Source: an uncultured Sulfitobacter sp.
Lineage (GTDB): Bacteria; Pseudomonadota; Alphaproteobacteria; Rhodobacterales; Rhodobacteraceae
Assembly: GCA_947492925.1 (NCBI GenBank)
Contig: CANLOQ010000008.1
Location: 52,969 to 116,968 of the forward strand
DNA: 64,000 nt
Direction: 5' to 3'
The position numbers and the translations under genes are program-made. Below the pieces are notes generated by a model. That model was not told where the DNA came from, made no database searches, and saw only the letters and a list, made by a program, of their open reading frames with translations. Shown piece by piece: positions 32,455-39,561 of this stretch; position 1 is the first letter of the stretch, and each line of letters opens with the position of its first letter.

Positions 32455-33084
32455 TCACTCGGCCGCTGGAAGTCCGCGCTCAAACTGTGAGATCGCAAAG
32501 GACTTGTCGTCATCGTCATCCTCGAAAAGTCTCCGGGTCGTTACCCCTGGCAAACTATCGAAGTCATCCATCAGGCGCTTGGGAAAGAACGTTCTACCTA
32601 TGGATTCGAATCCCGGCAGTTGTCTTAGGACAGCGGATGTACTTGCTGCGCAAAACCCCGATGCGGCCGGGCCATGTGCCGTTGCGAGTTGCAGCGCTTG
32701 TTCGGCAATATCAGGTGAAACTTCAATTTCTTGGATGACGACATGAAACGTCTCGCGCGCGTGCGCACGTGCGTAGAAATCTGCCACCTTCGGAGAGACG
32801 CCATACAGTACATCTCCGCGTTCCGGCACCGCGCTCAAACGGACGGTTCCAGCAGGATCAAATATGACGCGTTGTGAACCGTTGATCATGATACTGGAAT
32901 GGGCTCCAGCCCCACTTCGGTTGTTTATCATGGTGTAGAGCGTCAGTTTGGCAGGGCCGTCATGGCGGTAGGTGGCGCTCTCAACCACGTCTATCGATGC
33001 ATCGGGAAAACGGTCGCTGGTCTGGGCGCAATTGGCCAAGATCAAAAGGCCGACGGCGGCCAACAGCACTCTGAAGTTTCTCAT
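32455..33084 (-). CDS. Lipoprotein with possible permuted NlpC/P60-like fold
   Basis: A 209-residue lipoprotein (lipobox LANC after RNFRVLLAAVGLLI). The mature part has a His in GAGAHSSIMINGSQRVIFDPAG and, later, a Cys in ASGFCAASTSAVLRQLPG. His first and Cys second is the order seen in circularly permuted papain-like NlpC/P60 proteins, so an amidase or protease role is possible but unproven. An unusual DDDDD run is near the end. A TTACAA direct repeat lies upstream at 33205. Confidence 0.7.
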   Translation of the reverse strand: MRNFRVLLAAVGLLILANCAQTSDRFPDASIDVVESATYRHDGPAKLTLYTMINNRSGAGAHSSIMINGSQRVIFDPAGTVRLSAVPERGDVLYGVSPKVADFYARAHARETFHVVIQEIEVSPDIAEQALQLATAHGPAASGFCAASTSAVLRQLPGFESIGRTFFPKRLMDDFDSLPGVTTRRLFEDDDDDKSFAISQFERGLPAAE

Positions 33085-33204
33085 GGTGTGGGTCTGGCCG
33101 GAACGTTATTGACTGTGGAGACGATGCCTAACTGATGTCAGAAGGCTGAAATACCTCCGTGAAGCCGATGTCTATCGCATGGAGGCGTTCACTGCTCTTT
33201 CAGT

Positions 33205-33221
33205 TTTGTCTCTTTTTGTAA
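33205..33221 (-). promoter_or_regulatory. Candidate CopR-type direct repeat upstream of lipoprotein gene
   Basis: On the minus strand TTACAA-AAAGA-GACAAA, about 120 bases before the lipoprotein start at 33084. Same 17-bp pattern as at 36814 and 38783. Confidence 0.45.
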
Positions 33222-33289
33222 CGACATGACGCTGCTGGACTTCCCAGAAGTTTTATAGCAGCGCTGCCGTTCTAAGGATGAACCTCTGT

Positions 33290-33739
33290 CTAGCTATGAC
33301 TGGCAAAGACAGATGTTGATCCGTTGGCTCCGACGAGCAATGTGTCGAAACTGTCGCCAGCGCCCGGCCCGCCCATGCCGGGCGAACTCATTGGCATGCC
33401 CGGGACGGCTAGGCCGCGCGCTTTAGGTCGTTCGGCCAGAAGCCGTGCGATATCCGACGCAGGCACATGGCCTTCTATGAAGTAGTCCTCAACAACCGCG
33501 GTATGGCAACCTGCGAGCTCCGGCACGATTTGCAGACTGTCTTTGAATGTATAAAGCGCATCCTGATCGACATTCTGCGCTTCAACAGAGAATCCAGCCT
33601 GCCGCACATGCTCGACCCAGGCCGTGCAGCAACCGCAGGTCGCGGACTTGTACACCTTGATCCTTGGGGTGGCGTCGGCCAAAGCGGGCCCTGTCAGTAC
33701 CAGCGCTGAGCCGCAAAGCAGAAACGTGCGTCTTTTCAT
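33290..33739 (-). CDS. DUF411 periplasmic metal-binding protein
   Basis: Second DUF411 protein, 149 residues. A Tat-like or Sec signal (KRRTFLLCGSALVLTGPALA) is followed by YKSATCGCCTAWVEHVRQAGF and the conserved CHTAVVEDYFIEGHVPASDIARLL and GLAVPGMPMSSPGMGG. It is the last gene of the operon starting at 36759, together with a CDF transporter and a desaturase. Paralogue of 21962. Confidence 0.88.
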   Translation of the reverse strand: MKRRTFLLCGSALVLTGPALADATPRIKVYKSATCGCCTAWVEHVRQAGFSVEAQNVDQDALYTFKDSLQIVPELAGCHTAVVEDYFIEGHVPASDIARLLAERPKARGLAVPGMPMSSPGMGGPGAGDSFDTLLVGANGSTSVFASHS

Positions 33740-33742
33740 ACG

Positions 33743-34654
33743 TCAATCCTCACCTTGTTCTTCGGAAAGTCTAGCCTTTTCAGGTTGGGAGTCGAGGTCA
33801 AGCCTCGGTCCGGAGACACCCTGCCTGGAGGCGTCGAGCGCGTACCCGCTCGCCGGTCCACGGACCGGTTGGATCAGCATGCGGTCGATCCATAAATCCC
33901 GTCGCGTCCGAAACTGCTCGATGCCGATATCCATATCCGTGTGGCCCTTGGCGGGTTGCGCGACATAGGTGCCCAGCAACCGGTCCCACCAAGGCAGATT
34001 GAAGCCATAGTTCGAATTGGTCTCTCTCGGGTCAACCGAATGGTGCACGCGGTGCATATCCGGGGTGACGATGATCCACCTCAGCCAACGATCGACGGAA
34101 GTCGGAAGGTTGATATTGGCGTGATTGAAAAGCGCCGTTGCGTTCAGAATGACTTCGAACAACAGAACCGCTACTGCTGGCGGGCCGAGGGCTGTGACAA
34201 TTGCGAGCTTGATTGCCATTGAGATCAGGATCTCGACCGGGTGAAAGCGGAGCCCAGTCGTTGCGTCGAAGTCGAGGTCGGCATGGTGCATCCGATGTAG
34301 CCGCCATAGAGCCGGTATCGAGTGGAACATCACGTGCTGAAGGTAGATCGCGAGATCGAGCAGCAGCATCGAGACAAGCAACGCCAGCCAGACTGGAACG
34401 TCGAGGTTGTTGAACAAGCCCCACCCGCGCTCGTCGGCCAGAACTGCCAATCCAACGACGAGTATGGGGAAGGTCAGACGCAGAATGGCCGTATCGATCA
34501 CGACCAGCGCCAGGTTGTTTGTCCACCGGATCACGCGCGGAAAGTCCCGACGACGGCGCGGAGACGCGATTTCCCAAAGCGCCATGGCCGCGAAGACGCC
34601 GAAGAACGCCGTTAGGCGAATGGCCGGTTCCGAACCAAGGATCGTTTCGGTCAT
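33743..34654 (-). CDS. Sterol desaturase/fatty acid hydroxylase-family membrane protein
   Basis: Di-iron membrane oxygenase of 303 residues with about four helices and the histidine boxes HVMFH, HRMHH, HNHAN-type and HRVHH. It would hydroxylate or desaturate a lipid in the inner membrane. The start overlaps the CDF stop by four bases. Membrane lipid modification under metal stress is a plausible role, inferred from the operon. Confidence 0.87.
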   Translation of the reverse strand: MTETILGSEPAIRLTAFFGVFAAMALWEIASPRRRRDFPRVIRWTNNLALVVIDTAILRLTFPILVVGLAVLADERGWGLFNNLDVPVWLALLVSMLLLDLAIYLQHVMFHSIPALWRLHRMHHADLDFDATTGLRFHPVEILISMAIKLAIVTALGPPAVAVLLFEVILNATALFNHANINLPTSVDRWLRWIIVTPDMHRVHHSVDPRETNSNYGFNLPWWDRLLGTYVAQPAKGHTDMDIGIEQFRTRRDLWIDRMLIQPVRGPASGYALDASRQGVSGPRLDLDSQPEKARLSEEQGED

Positions 34655-35649
34655 GTTTCGGTCTCAGGTGTTTTCAAGGTCGCGTCGTGGTTTGCATGAT
34701 TTTGTTTTGAGATCGCCATTGTATCGCTGTTTCCGGTGACAGATGTTCCCAATATATCCAGGTCCTCCGCATGCCGCTCGTCGAGGCAATCCGTTTCCAG
34801 CTGCAGGGTCACCATATGGAAGCCGTGATCGTGCGTAAGCCGACTGTATGCGTTTTCGAGAATTATGGCAGCATCAAACGGATCAGCATGGCGTAGGTGA
34901 GCAGAAAAGGCGTGTTTGCCGCTTGTCAGGGTCCAAGCATGGACGTGATGCACATCGAGTATGCCATCTTGACTACGGAGATCATCGATCACGGCATCGA
35001 GGTCCGTATCCTCTGGCGTCCCCTCCATGAGGATGTGAACGGCTTCGCGAATGACTCCGATCGAGGCCCAAAACAACACGACGCCAAACGCGGCACCGAG
35101 GATCGGGTCGATTTGAAGAAAGCCGGTGAACTGGATCACAAGGGCCGTCACGATAATCAGAAGGCTGCCGACGAAGGTCTGAATGACGTGCCAGAGCGCG
35201 CCGCGTGCGTTCAGATCATCGCGGCTCGATTTCCACATCAGGCCGAGCGAGATGACCTCTGTGACCAATCCACCGAACGCCACCCAAAGCATGGGGCCGG
35301 TCGGCAGATGAATTGGACTGCCAAGCCGCATGACGCCCATCCAGATCACGAGGACGGCCATACCCAGCAGAAACCCGCCATTGACCAATGCGCCGATAAT
35401 CTCTGCCCGGTACCAGCCGAAACTGCGTTGCGCATCGGCGGGTCGCGCTGCGATGCGCTGTGCTACGATGGCGACCAGAACGCCACCAACCGCGGAGAGC
35501 GTATGGAAGGCATCGGAGAGCACGGCGATTGAGCCGGTCCAGAGACCAACGGCGAGTTCAATAACGAAGTAGATACCCGTCAGCCAGGCCGAGATTACCA
35601 ACGCTTTTCCGGAAGATGGCATATGTCCGGCATGGGAATGGGTCGCCAT
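34651..35649 (-). CDS. Atypical CDF-family transporter lacking both transport-site aspartates
   Basis: Six-helix CDF protein of 332 residues with a short N-terminal His motif (ATHSHAGH) and a normal cytoplasmic domain (DVHHVHAWTLTSGKHAF). The TM2 motif reads DAFHTLSA and the TM5 motif LWHVIQTF: in each HxxxD the Asp is replaced (Ala, Thr), while the paralogue at 28033 keeps HNFSD and HNLSD. Metal specificity or even transport may differ. ATG at 35649 after AGGAAAA; the upstream open frame overlaps the VTT gene. Confidence 0.88.
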   Translation of the reverse strand: MATHSHAGHMPSSGKALVISAWLTGIYFVIELAVGLWTGSIAVLSDAFHTLSAVGGVLVAIVAQRIAARPADAQRSFGWYRAEIIGALVNGGFLLGMAVLVIWMGVMRLGSPIHLPTGPMLWVAFGGLVTEVISLGLMWKSSRDDLNARGALWHVIQTFVGSLLIIVTALVIQFTGFLQIDPILGAAFGVVLFWASIGVIREAVHILMEGTPEDTDLDAVIDDLRSQDGILDVHHVHAWTLTSGKHAFSAHLRHADPFDAAIILENAYSRLTHDHGFHMVTLQLETDCLDERHAEDLDILGTSVTGNSDTMAISKQNHANHDATLKTPETET

Positions 35650-35650
35650 T

Positions 35651-36313
35651 TCAATTTTCCTTTGCTGTGTTGCCACGGTTGCGCCAGACGGCGATGAGCA
35701 GAGACAATGCCGTGAAGCCACCAAGCGCTGCGACGGTCCAGGCTGCGGTGCGCGCGTCTCCGTTCATCGCTTCGCTGCCGAGATGGGCGAGAATAAAACT
35801 CGCCGGAATGATTCCGGCCAGAGTGGCGAAAGCAAATCGCCAGAAATGCAGTTTGCTGAGACCCGCAGCATAGCTGATCATGTCGAAGGACAAAAACGGC
35901 AATAGACGGCTGCTAAACACCAGAAAAGTCAGCGTGTTCTGCGAGCCAAGGAACCCTGTGCTGAGTTTTTGTCCAACATGCCTCTCAACGAATGGGCGTC
36001 CCAGTCCACGCGCAAGCAAAAATGCGATGATGGCTCCGAGTTCGGCACCGAAAACAACCAGTATCGTCCCAAAGGTGTGTCCATAGGCCGCCCCTGCAGC
36101 GAGCGCTATTGGAGCCGAAGGTATTGGACTTGCGACGATAGCAACAGCCATGAGGGCGACGACAAGTACAGGCCCGAGAAGTCCAGAAGCTTCAATCCAG
36201 AGATGCAGATCCTCGCGGCTTGGAAGACGGATTTCCAATCCGAAAACGTCGCTCCGGGCCAGAATGGCCATCGCAAGCACGAAGAGCAACATGACAACGA
36301 GCCGTATCAACCG
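35651..36313 (-). CDS. TVP38/TMEM64 (VTT-domain) membrane protein
   Basis: Inner-membrane protein of the DedA/VTT superfamily, about 220 residues. Core motifs include GAAYGHTFGTILVVFGAELGAIIAFLLARGLGRPFV, FLVFSSRLLPFLSFDMISYAAGLS and the terminal FILAHLG. I place the start at a TTG (36313) that overlaps the preceding stop; an ATG at 36292 is the alternative. The longer open frame to 36478 covers the preceding gene and is not convincing. Possible role in lipid or ion homeostasis. Confidence 0.8.
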   Translation of the reverse strand, partial: RLIRLVVMLLFVLAMAILARSDVFGLEIRLPSREDLHLWIEASGLLGPVLVVALMAVAIVASPIPSAPIALAAGAAYGHTFGTILVVFGAELGAIIAFLLARGLGRPFVERHVGQKLSTGFLGSQNTLTFLVFSSRLLPFLSFDMISYAAGLSKLHFWRFAFATLAGIIPASFILAHLGSEAMNGDARTAAWTVAALGGFTALSLLIAVWRNRGNTAKEN

Positions 36314-36759
36314 AGTACGCCGTAAAGAAAAACCAGGAACCCTGCTGCAAGCAGATCGTAGACGACGCAAAAGGGCAAATACCATTTGGGAATCCGTGCC
36401 AGGCGATGTGAGTTGTGATGCATGAGGTCCCACCCTGCATGGAGCGTGAGACCGAGTGGCAATGCTGCCCAATGCCACAAGATGCCAAGAACGGCAGCCG
36501 CGCCAAACAGCAAAGCGACAGCGAGTTCAGACCAAAACACTTTGGGTCGACCATCGGCAACAGCGAAACCGATATAGGCGCCGCCGATAAGCGCTAATGT
36601 GATGGCGGCGATGGTGAGAGAGGTTTCGGTGTCGGTTAGCAGATGAATTGGGGCCGTGACTGAAAAAATAGCAACTCCAAACGCAACCGGGGAATGGATA
36701 GGATCAGCACTGGAGCGATCGGAATTTGTGCTCTCGCGGGTGTCTGTTTGATTTGCCAT
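36307..36759 (-). CDS. Small multi-pass membrane protein
   Basis: A 150-residue protein with a hydrophilic N-terminus (Ser/Thr/Asp-rich) and four helices. The only striking motif is TLHAGWDLMHHNSHRLARIP, with several His next to a Trp-Asp. I do not recognise a characterised family. First gene of a five-gene operon (this gene, VTT, CDF, desaturase, DUF411) behind a CueR-like promoter whose -10 lies so close to the ATG that the transcript could be leaderless. Confidence 0.7.
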   Translation of the reverse strand: MANQTDTRESTNSDRSSADPIHSPVAFGVAIFSVTAPIHLLTDTETSLTIAAITLALIGGAYIGFAVADGRPKVFWSELAVALLFGAAAVLGILWHWAALPLGLTLHAGWDLMHHNSHRLARIPKWYLPFCVVYDLLAAGFLVFLYGVLG

Positions 36760-36765
36760 ACGGCC

Positions 36766-36796
36766 GAAATGGGGCTTCCATCCACTAGAAGGTCAA
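36766..36796 (-). promoter_or_regulatory. CueR-like promoter for the CDF/DUF411 operon
   Basis: On the minus strand: -35 TTGACC (36791-36796), 19-bp spacer holding CTTC-N9-GAAG, weak -10 CATTTC (36766-36771). The dyad is of the CueR type instead of the Zn/Cd type. The -10 ends seven bases before the ATG at 36759. Confidence 0.55.
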
Positions 36797-36805
36797 GAGC
36801 CAAAA

Positions 36806-36842
36806 AGCCACAGTTACAATTTGCGACAAACTAACTGTGGCT
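36806..36842. repeat. 11-bp perfect inverted repeat enclosing a direct-repeat operator
   Basis: AGCCACAGTTA (36806-36816) and TAACTGTGGCT (36832-36842) are exact reverse complements separated by 15 bases. The TTACAA-type direct repeat at 36814-36830 overlaps the loop. There is no T-tract, so it is more likely an operator or RNA hairpin in the leader of the L,D-transpeptidase gene than a terminator. Confidence 0.5.
36814..36830 (+). promoter_or_regulatory. Candidate CopR-type direct repeat upstream of L,D-transpeptidase
   Basis: TTACAA-TTTGC-GACAAA, 70 bases before the L,D-transpeptidase ATG at 36900. It is almost identical to the site before the response-regulator gene (38783). Confidence 0.55.
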
Positions 36843-36899
36843 CCTAGGTGAGGGGTGCACTTAGCCTCACCAGAAAAAGGGATTGGAAGGTGTATTCTT

Positions 36900-37514
36900 A
36901 TGCGATTTAGCAAGGCTCAAAGCACGCAGGACACGGGGTCGATAACACGACGCTTCTTTGTCAGCGGTGTCGGCGCAATAGCCGCGGTGCCGCAAACGAC
37001 CCTAGCGCATAAGGCTCAGCTCCCCGATCGTTTTCTTCCTCAATTGGTCAACTCTGGTCGGCGGGATTGGGCGGCTGGTTCCGTTCACGTCGTCCCGGAT
37101 GATTTCTATCTCTACCTCATGTTGCAAGATGGCATGGCGATCCGCTACGGCGTTGGTGTGGGGCGCAAGGGATTGTACGAACCAGGCACTTTTACCGTTG
37201 CACGAAAGGCTAAATGGCCTTGGTGGAGACCCACAAACGCGATGATCCGCAGAGAACCGCACAAGTACGCACGTTACAAGGATGGCCTGAAAGGCGGCCC
37301 GAACAATCCGCTGGGTGCAAGGGCCCTTTATCTACATGATGATGCTGGGCGCGATACGTACCTACGTATCCATGGGACGAACGAGCCCCATACAATTGGC
37401 TCCGCTGTCTCTAACGGTTGCGCCAGGCTGACGAATGAACACGTGAAAGATCTCTATGAAAGGGTAGTAATTGGTGCCCGGGTCCATCTCTATCCCAAAG
37501 GTTCTGGTGCCTAA
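36900..37514 (+). CDS. L,D-transpeptidase (YkuD), Tat-exported
   Basis: A 204-residue periplasmic YkuD enzyme. The Tat motif TRRFFVSGVG leads the protein; the catalytic segment is HGTNEPHTIGSAVSNGCARL with conserved His and Cys. The ATG at 36900 has GGAAGG nine bases upstream; a GTG at 36855 would place an unlikely extension first. It shares the RYGVGVGRKGLYEPGTFTV pattern with the enzymes at 9693 and 55977. The next gene overlaps its end by eight bases. Confidence 0.88.
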   Translation: MRFSKAQSTQDTGSITRRFFVSGVGAIAAVPQTTLAHKAQLPDRFLPQLVNSGRRDWAAGSVHVVPDDFYLYLMLQDGMAIRYGVGVGRKGLYEPGTFTVARKAKWPWWRPTNAMIRREPHKYARYKDGLKGGPNNPLGARALYLHDDAGRDTYLRIHGTNEPHTIGSAVSNGCARLTNEHVKDLYERVVIGARVHLYPKGSGA

Positions 37515-38769
37515 GGGGTCCTTGGCAGGAAGACTCGGCCGTTTGCTGAGCAGTGGACTTGGCGCGCTTGCGTTCTCGCTTTGCTCTTCTGGTCAAGCTT
37601 TGGCGGAGCAGCCCGTATTCGACTCCCTCACTGTGCTTGAACCACCGACATCGGGAATCGCCCAAGAACCATACTTAGCTGTGTCCGGCGAGTCCTTGTT
37701 GATGTCTTGGATGGTCCCAACCACTTCAGAGACGCTGGTCCAGTATGCGCGGTTCGATGACGTTGGTTGGTCAAAGCCTGTCACGGTAGGGCGGGGCGAA
37801 GATATCTTCGTGAACTGGGCAGATTTTCCGACTGTCGCTGCTTTTGGTGACACCGGCATTGCCCTGCACTGGTTGAGGAGAACTGGTCAGAGCGGCTATG
37901 GATATCATGTCGAGCTCTCCCTTACTAACGACATGGGGAGTTCATGGTCTGATCCGATTATTCCCTACAGTGATCGGTCGGATCAACAGCACGGGTTTCT
38001 GACGATGAGCGGCAGCTCAGACGGAACGCTTGACCTGCTATGGCTCGACGCGCGTGGCTATGGGCAAACCGGTCTGCTGGCCCAACCCGATACCATGCAA
38101 CTGCGAGCAACCCGGATAGATATCGGCGGCAAAATGGAGAGCGACGTACCGGTCGATACGAAGACATGTTCATGTTGTCAGACATCGTCTGCTCGTCTCG
38201 GAGACGGATCGCTGGTTGTTGCCTATCGTGACAGAACCGAGGCAGAGATACGCGATATCTCAATTGTACGGCTTATTGATGACGCTTGGACTGATCCGAT
38301 CAACGTGCATCCCGACGGTTGGGAAATATCAGGGTGCCCGGTGAATGGCCCGGCTGTCGCAGCGCAGGGCGATCGTGTTGCAGTTACGTGGTTTACAGCG
38401 GCGGATGATATCGCAGCGGTCAAGTTGGCATTTTCGGATGACTCAGGCAAAAGCTTTACGGTGCCAGCTCGCATTGATCTCGGCGAGCCGTTGGGCCGGG
38501 TCGATACACTCTTCCTCGAAGATGGCTCTGTCCTGGTCACGTGGCTGGAATGGCAAGGTGACGACGAGGTTCTGTTGGTGTGCCGCGCGGTGGAAGGTAG
38601 GGGATGCGTCACACGGCAGGTGCTGGCACGCAATTCTGCCGACGCATCCATGAACTTCCCGCGGATGGCCCGCATCGGTCGTAATGTGTATATTGCTTTG
38701 ACAACGCCGATCAACGCACGCCAGAGCACTGTCACAGTGATGCGTGGTCAGCTTGGGGCGTTGGATTAA
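37507..38769 (+). CDS. Secreted BNR/sialidase-like beta-propeller protein
   Basis: A 420-residue exported protein. From a GTG at 37507 (AAAGG upstream) it has a signal peptide ending AEQ. Repeated blocks with Asp-rich turns (LSLTNDMGSSWSDPI, LAFSDDSGKSFTVPA, LLWLDARG) are Asp-box/BNR-like, as in six-bladed sialidase-type propellers. A TKTCSCCQTSSARLGDG segment provides three clustered cysteines. No catalytic sialidase set is evident, so a metal-binding or structural role is more likely. Sits between a L,D-transpeptidase and the two-component system. Confidence 0.75.
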   Translation: MPKGSLAGRLGRLLSSGLGALAFSLCSSGQALAEQPVFDSLTVLEPPTSGIAQEPYLAVSGESLLMSWMVPTTSETLVQYARFDDVGWSKPVTVGRGEDIFVNWADFPTVAAFGDTGIALHWLRRTGQSGYGYHVELSLTNDMGSSWSDPIIPYSDRSDQQHGFLTMSGSSDGTLDLLWLDARGYGQTGLLAQPDTMQLRATRIDIGGKMESDVPVDTKTCSCCQTSSARLGDGSLVVAYRDRTEAEIRDISIVRLIDDAWTDPINVHPDGWEISGCPVNGPAVAAQGDRVAVTWFTAADDIAAVKLAFSDDSGKSFTVPARIDLGEPLGRVDTLFLEDGSVLVTWLEWQGDDEVLLVCRAVEGRGCVTRQVLARNSADASMNFPRMARIGRNVYIALTTPINARQSTVTVMRGQLGALD

Positions 38770-38782
38770 GACGATCTGACTG

Positions 38783-38799
38783 TTACAATCTGCGACAAA
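38783..38799 (+). promoter_or_regulatory. Candidate autoregulatory direct repeat upstream of response regulator
   Basis: TTACAA-TCTGC-GACAAA, 40 bases before the response-regulator start. Best explained as the regulator's own binding site; five of the six other copies lie upstream of other genes in intergenic DNA. Confidence 0.6.
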
Positions 38800-38838
38800 G
38801 TGATAGCAGCGTCCGGTGCGTTGCTCCTGTATTAGCAC

Positions 38839-39561
38839 ATGATGGAACCTAGACCGTGCATTCTCGTCGTAGACGATCATCCCGAGATCCGTAACTCAGT
38901 TGCGCGGTATCTCAAACGCAATGGGATGGACGTGGCAACCGCTGAGAACGCCGCGGAAATGGATGTTCAAATTGAGTCCAGTACGCCTGATCTGATCGTT
39001 CTAGACGTGATGATGCCGGGAGAGGATGGACTATCCGCATGTGCGCGTTTGCAAGAGACCAGCACCATACCGGTCTTGCTTTTGACCGCGTTGGACACTG
39101 ATGCTGACCTGCTGAAAGGGTTCGAGACCGGTGCGGATGACTACATCTCCAAGCCGTTCAATCCGCCTGAGCTTTTGGCGCGCATAAGGGCGATCCTGCG
39201 CCGCACACAAAAGCCTGGCAGCAAAGATGAAATAGCGGGTCATAAAATAGGGTTCGGTGGTGTCACATATGATGTTGACGCCCGCGTGATCGAACGTGCG
39301 GACGGTCGCCTGGAGGTCTTGACCTCCGGCGAAGCGAGCCTGCTCTGCGTTTTGATCGAAAATGCAAGGGTCACGGTGAGTCGCGACGACTTGTTGCTCA
39401 AATCGACGGGTCGATTGCCAGGTCCCTTCGATCGCACTATCGACAACCAGGTCAGTCGCTTGCGCAAGAAGATCGAACCCGACGTCCTAAGGCCGCGGTT
39501 GATCGCGACGGTCCGAAACGGCGGTTATGTCTTGTCATGTGATGTAGAGATGCTTTCGTGA
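38839..39561 (+). CDS. OmpR-family response regulator (CopR/CusR-like)
   Basis: Cytoplasmic two-component regulator of 240 residues. The receiver domain has the acidic pair (LVVDDHPE), phospho-acceptor D56 (LIVLDVMMPGEDG) and KPFNPPELLARIRAILRR; the C-terminal winged helix has FDRTIDNQVSRLRKKIEP and IATVRNGGYVL. ATG at 38839 or 38842. It overlaps the kinase gene (GTGA). Neighbouring genes imply copper or envelope stress sensing, but the inducer is an inference. Confidence 0.92.
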   Translation: MMEPRPCILVVDDHPEIRNSVARYLKRNGMDVATAENAAEMDVQIESSTPDLIVLDVMMPGEDGLSACARLQETSTIPVLLLTALDTDADLLKGFETGADDYISKPFNPPELLARIRAILRRTQKPGSKDEIAGHKIGFGGVTYDVDARVIERADGRLEVLTSGEASLLCVLIENARVTVSRDDLLLKSTGRLPGPFDRTIDNQVSRLRKKIEPDVLRPRLIATVRNGGYVLSCDVEMLS

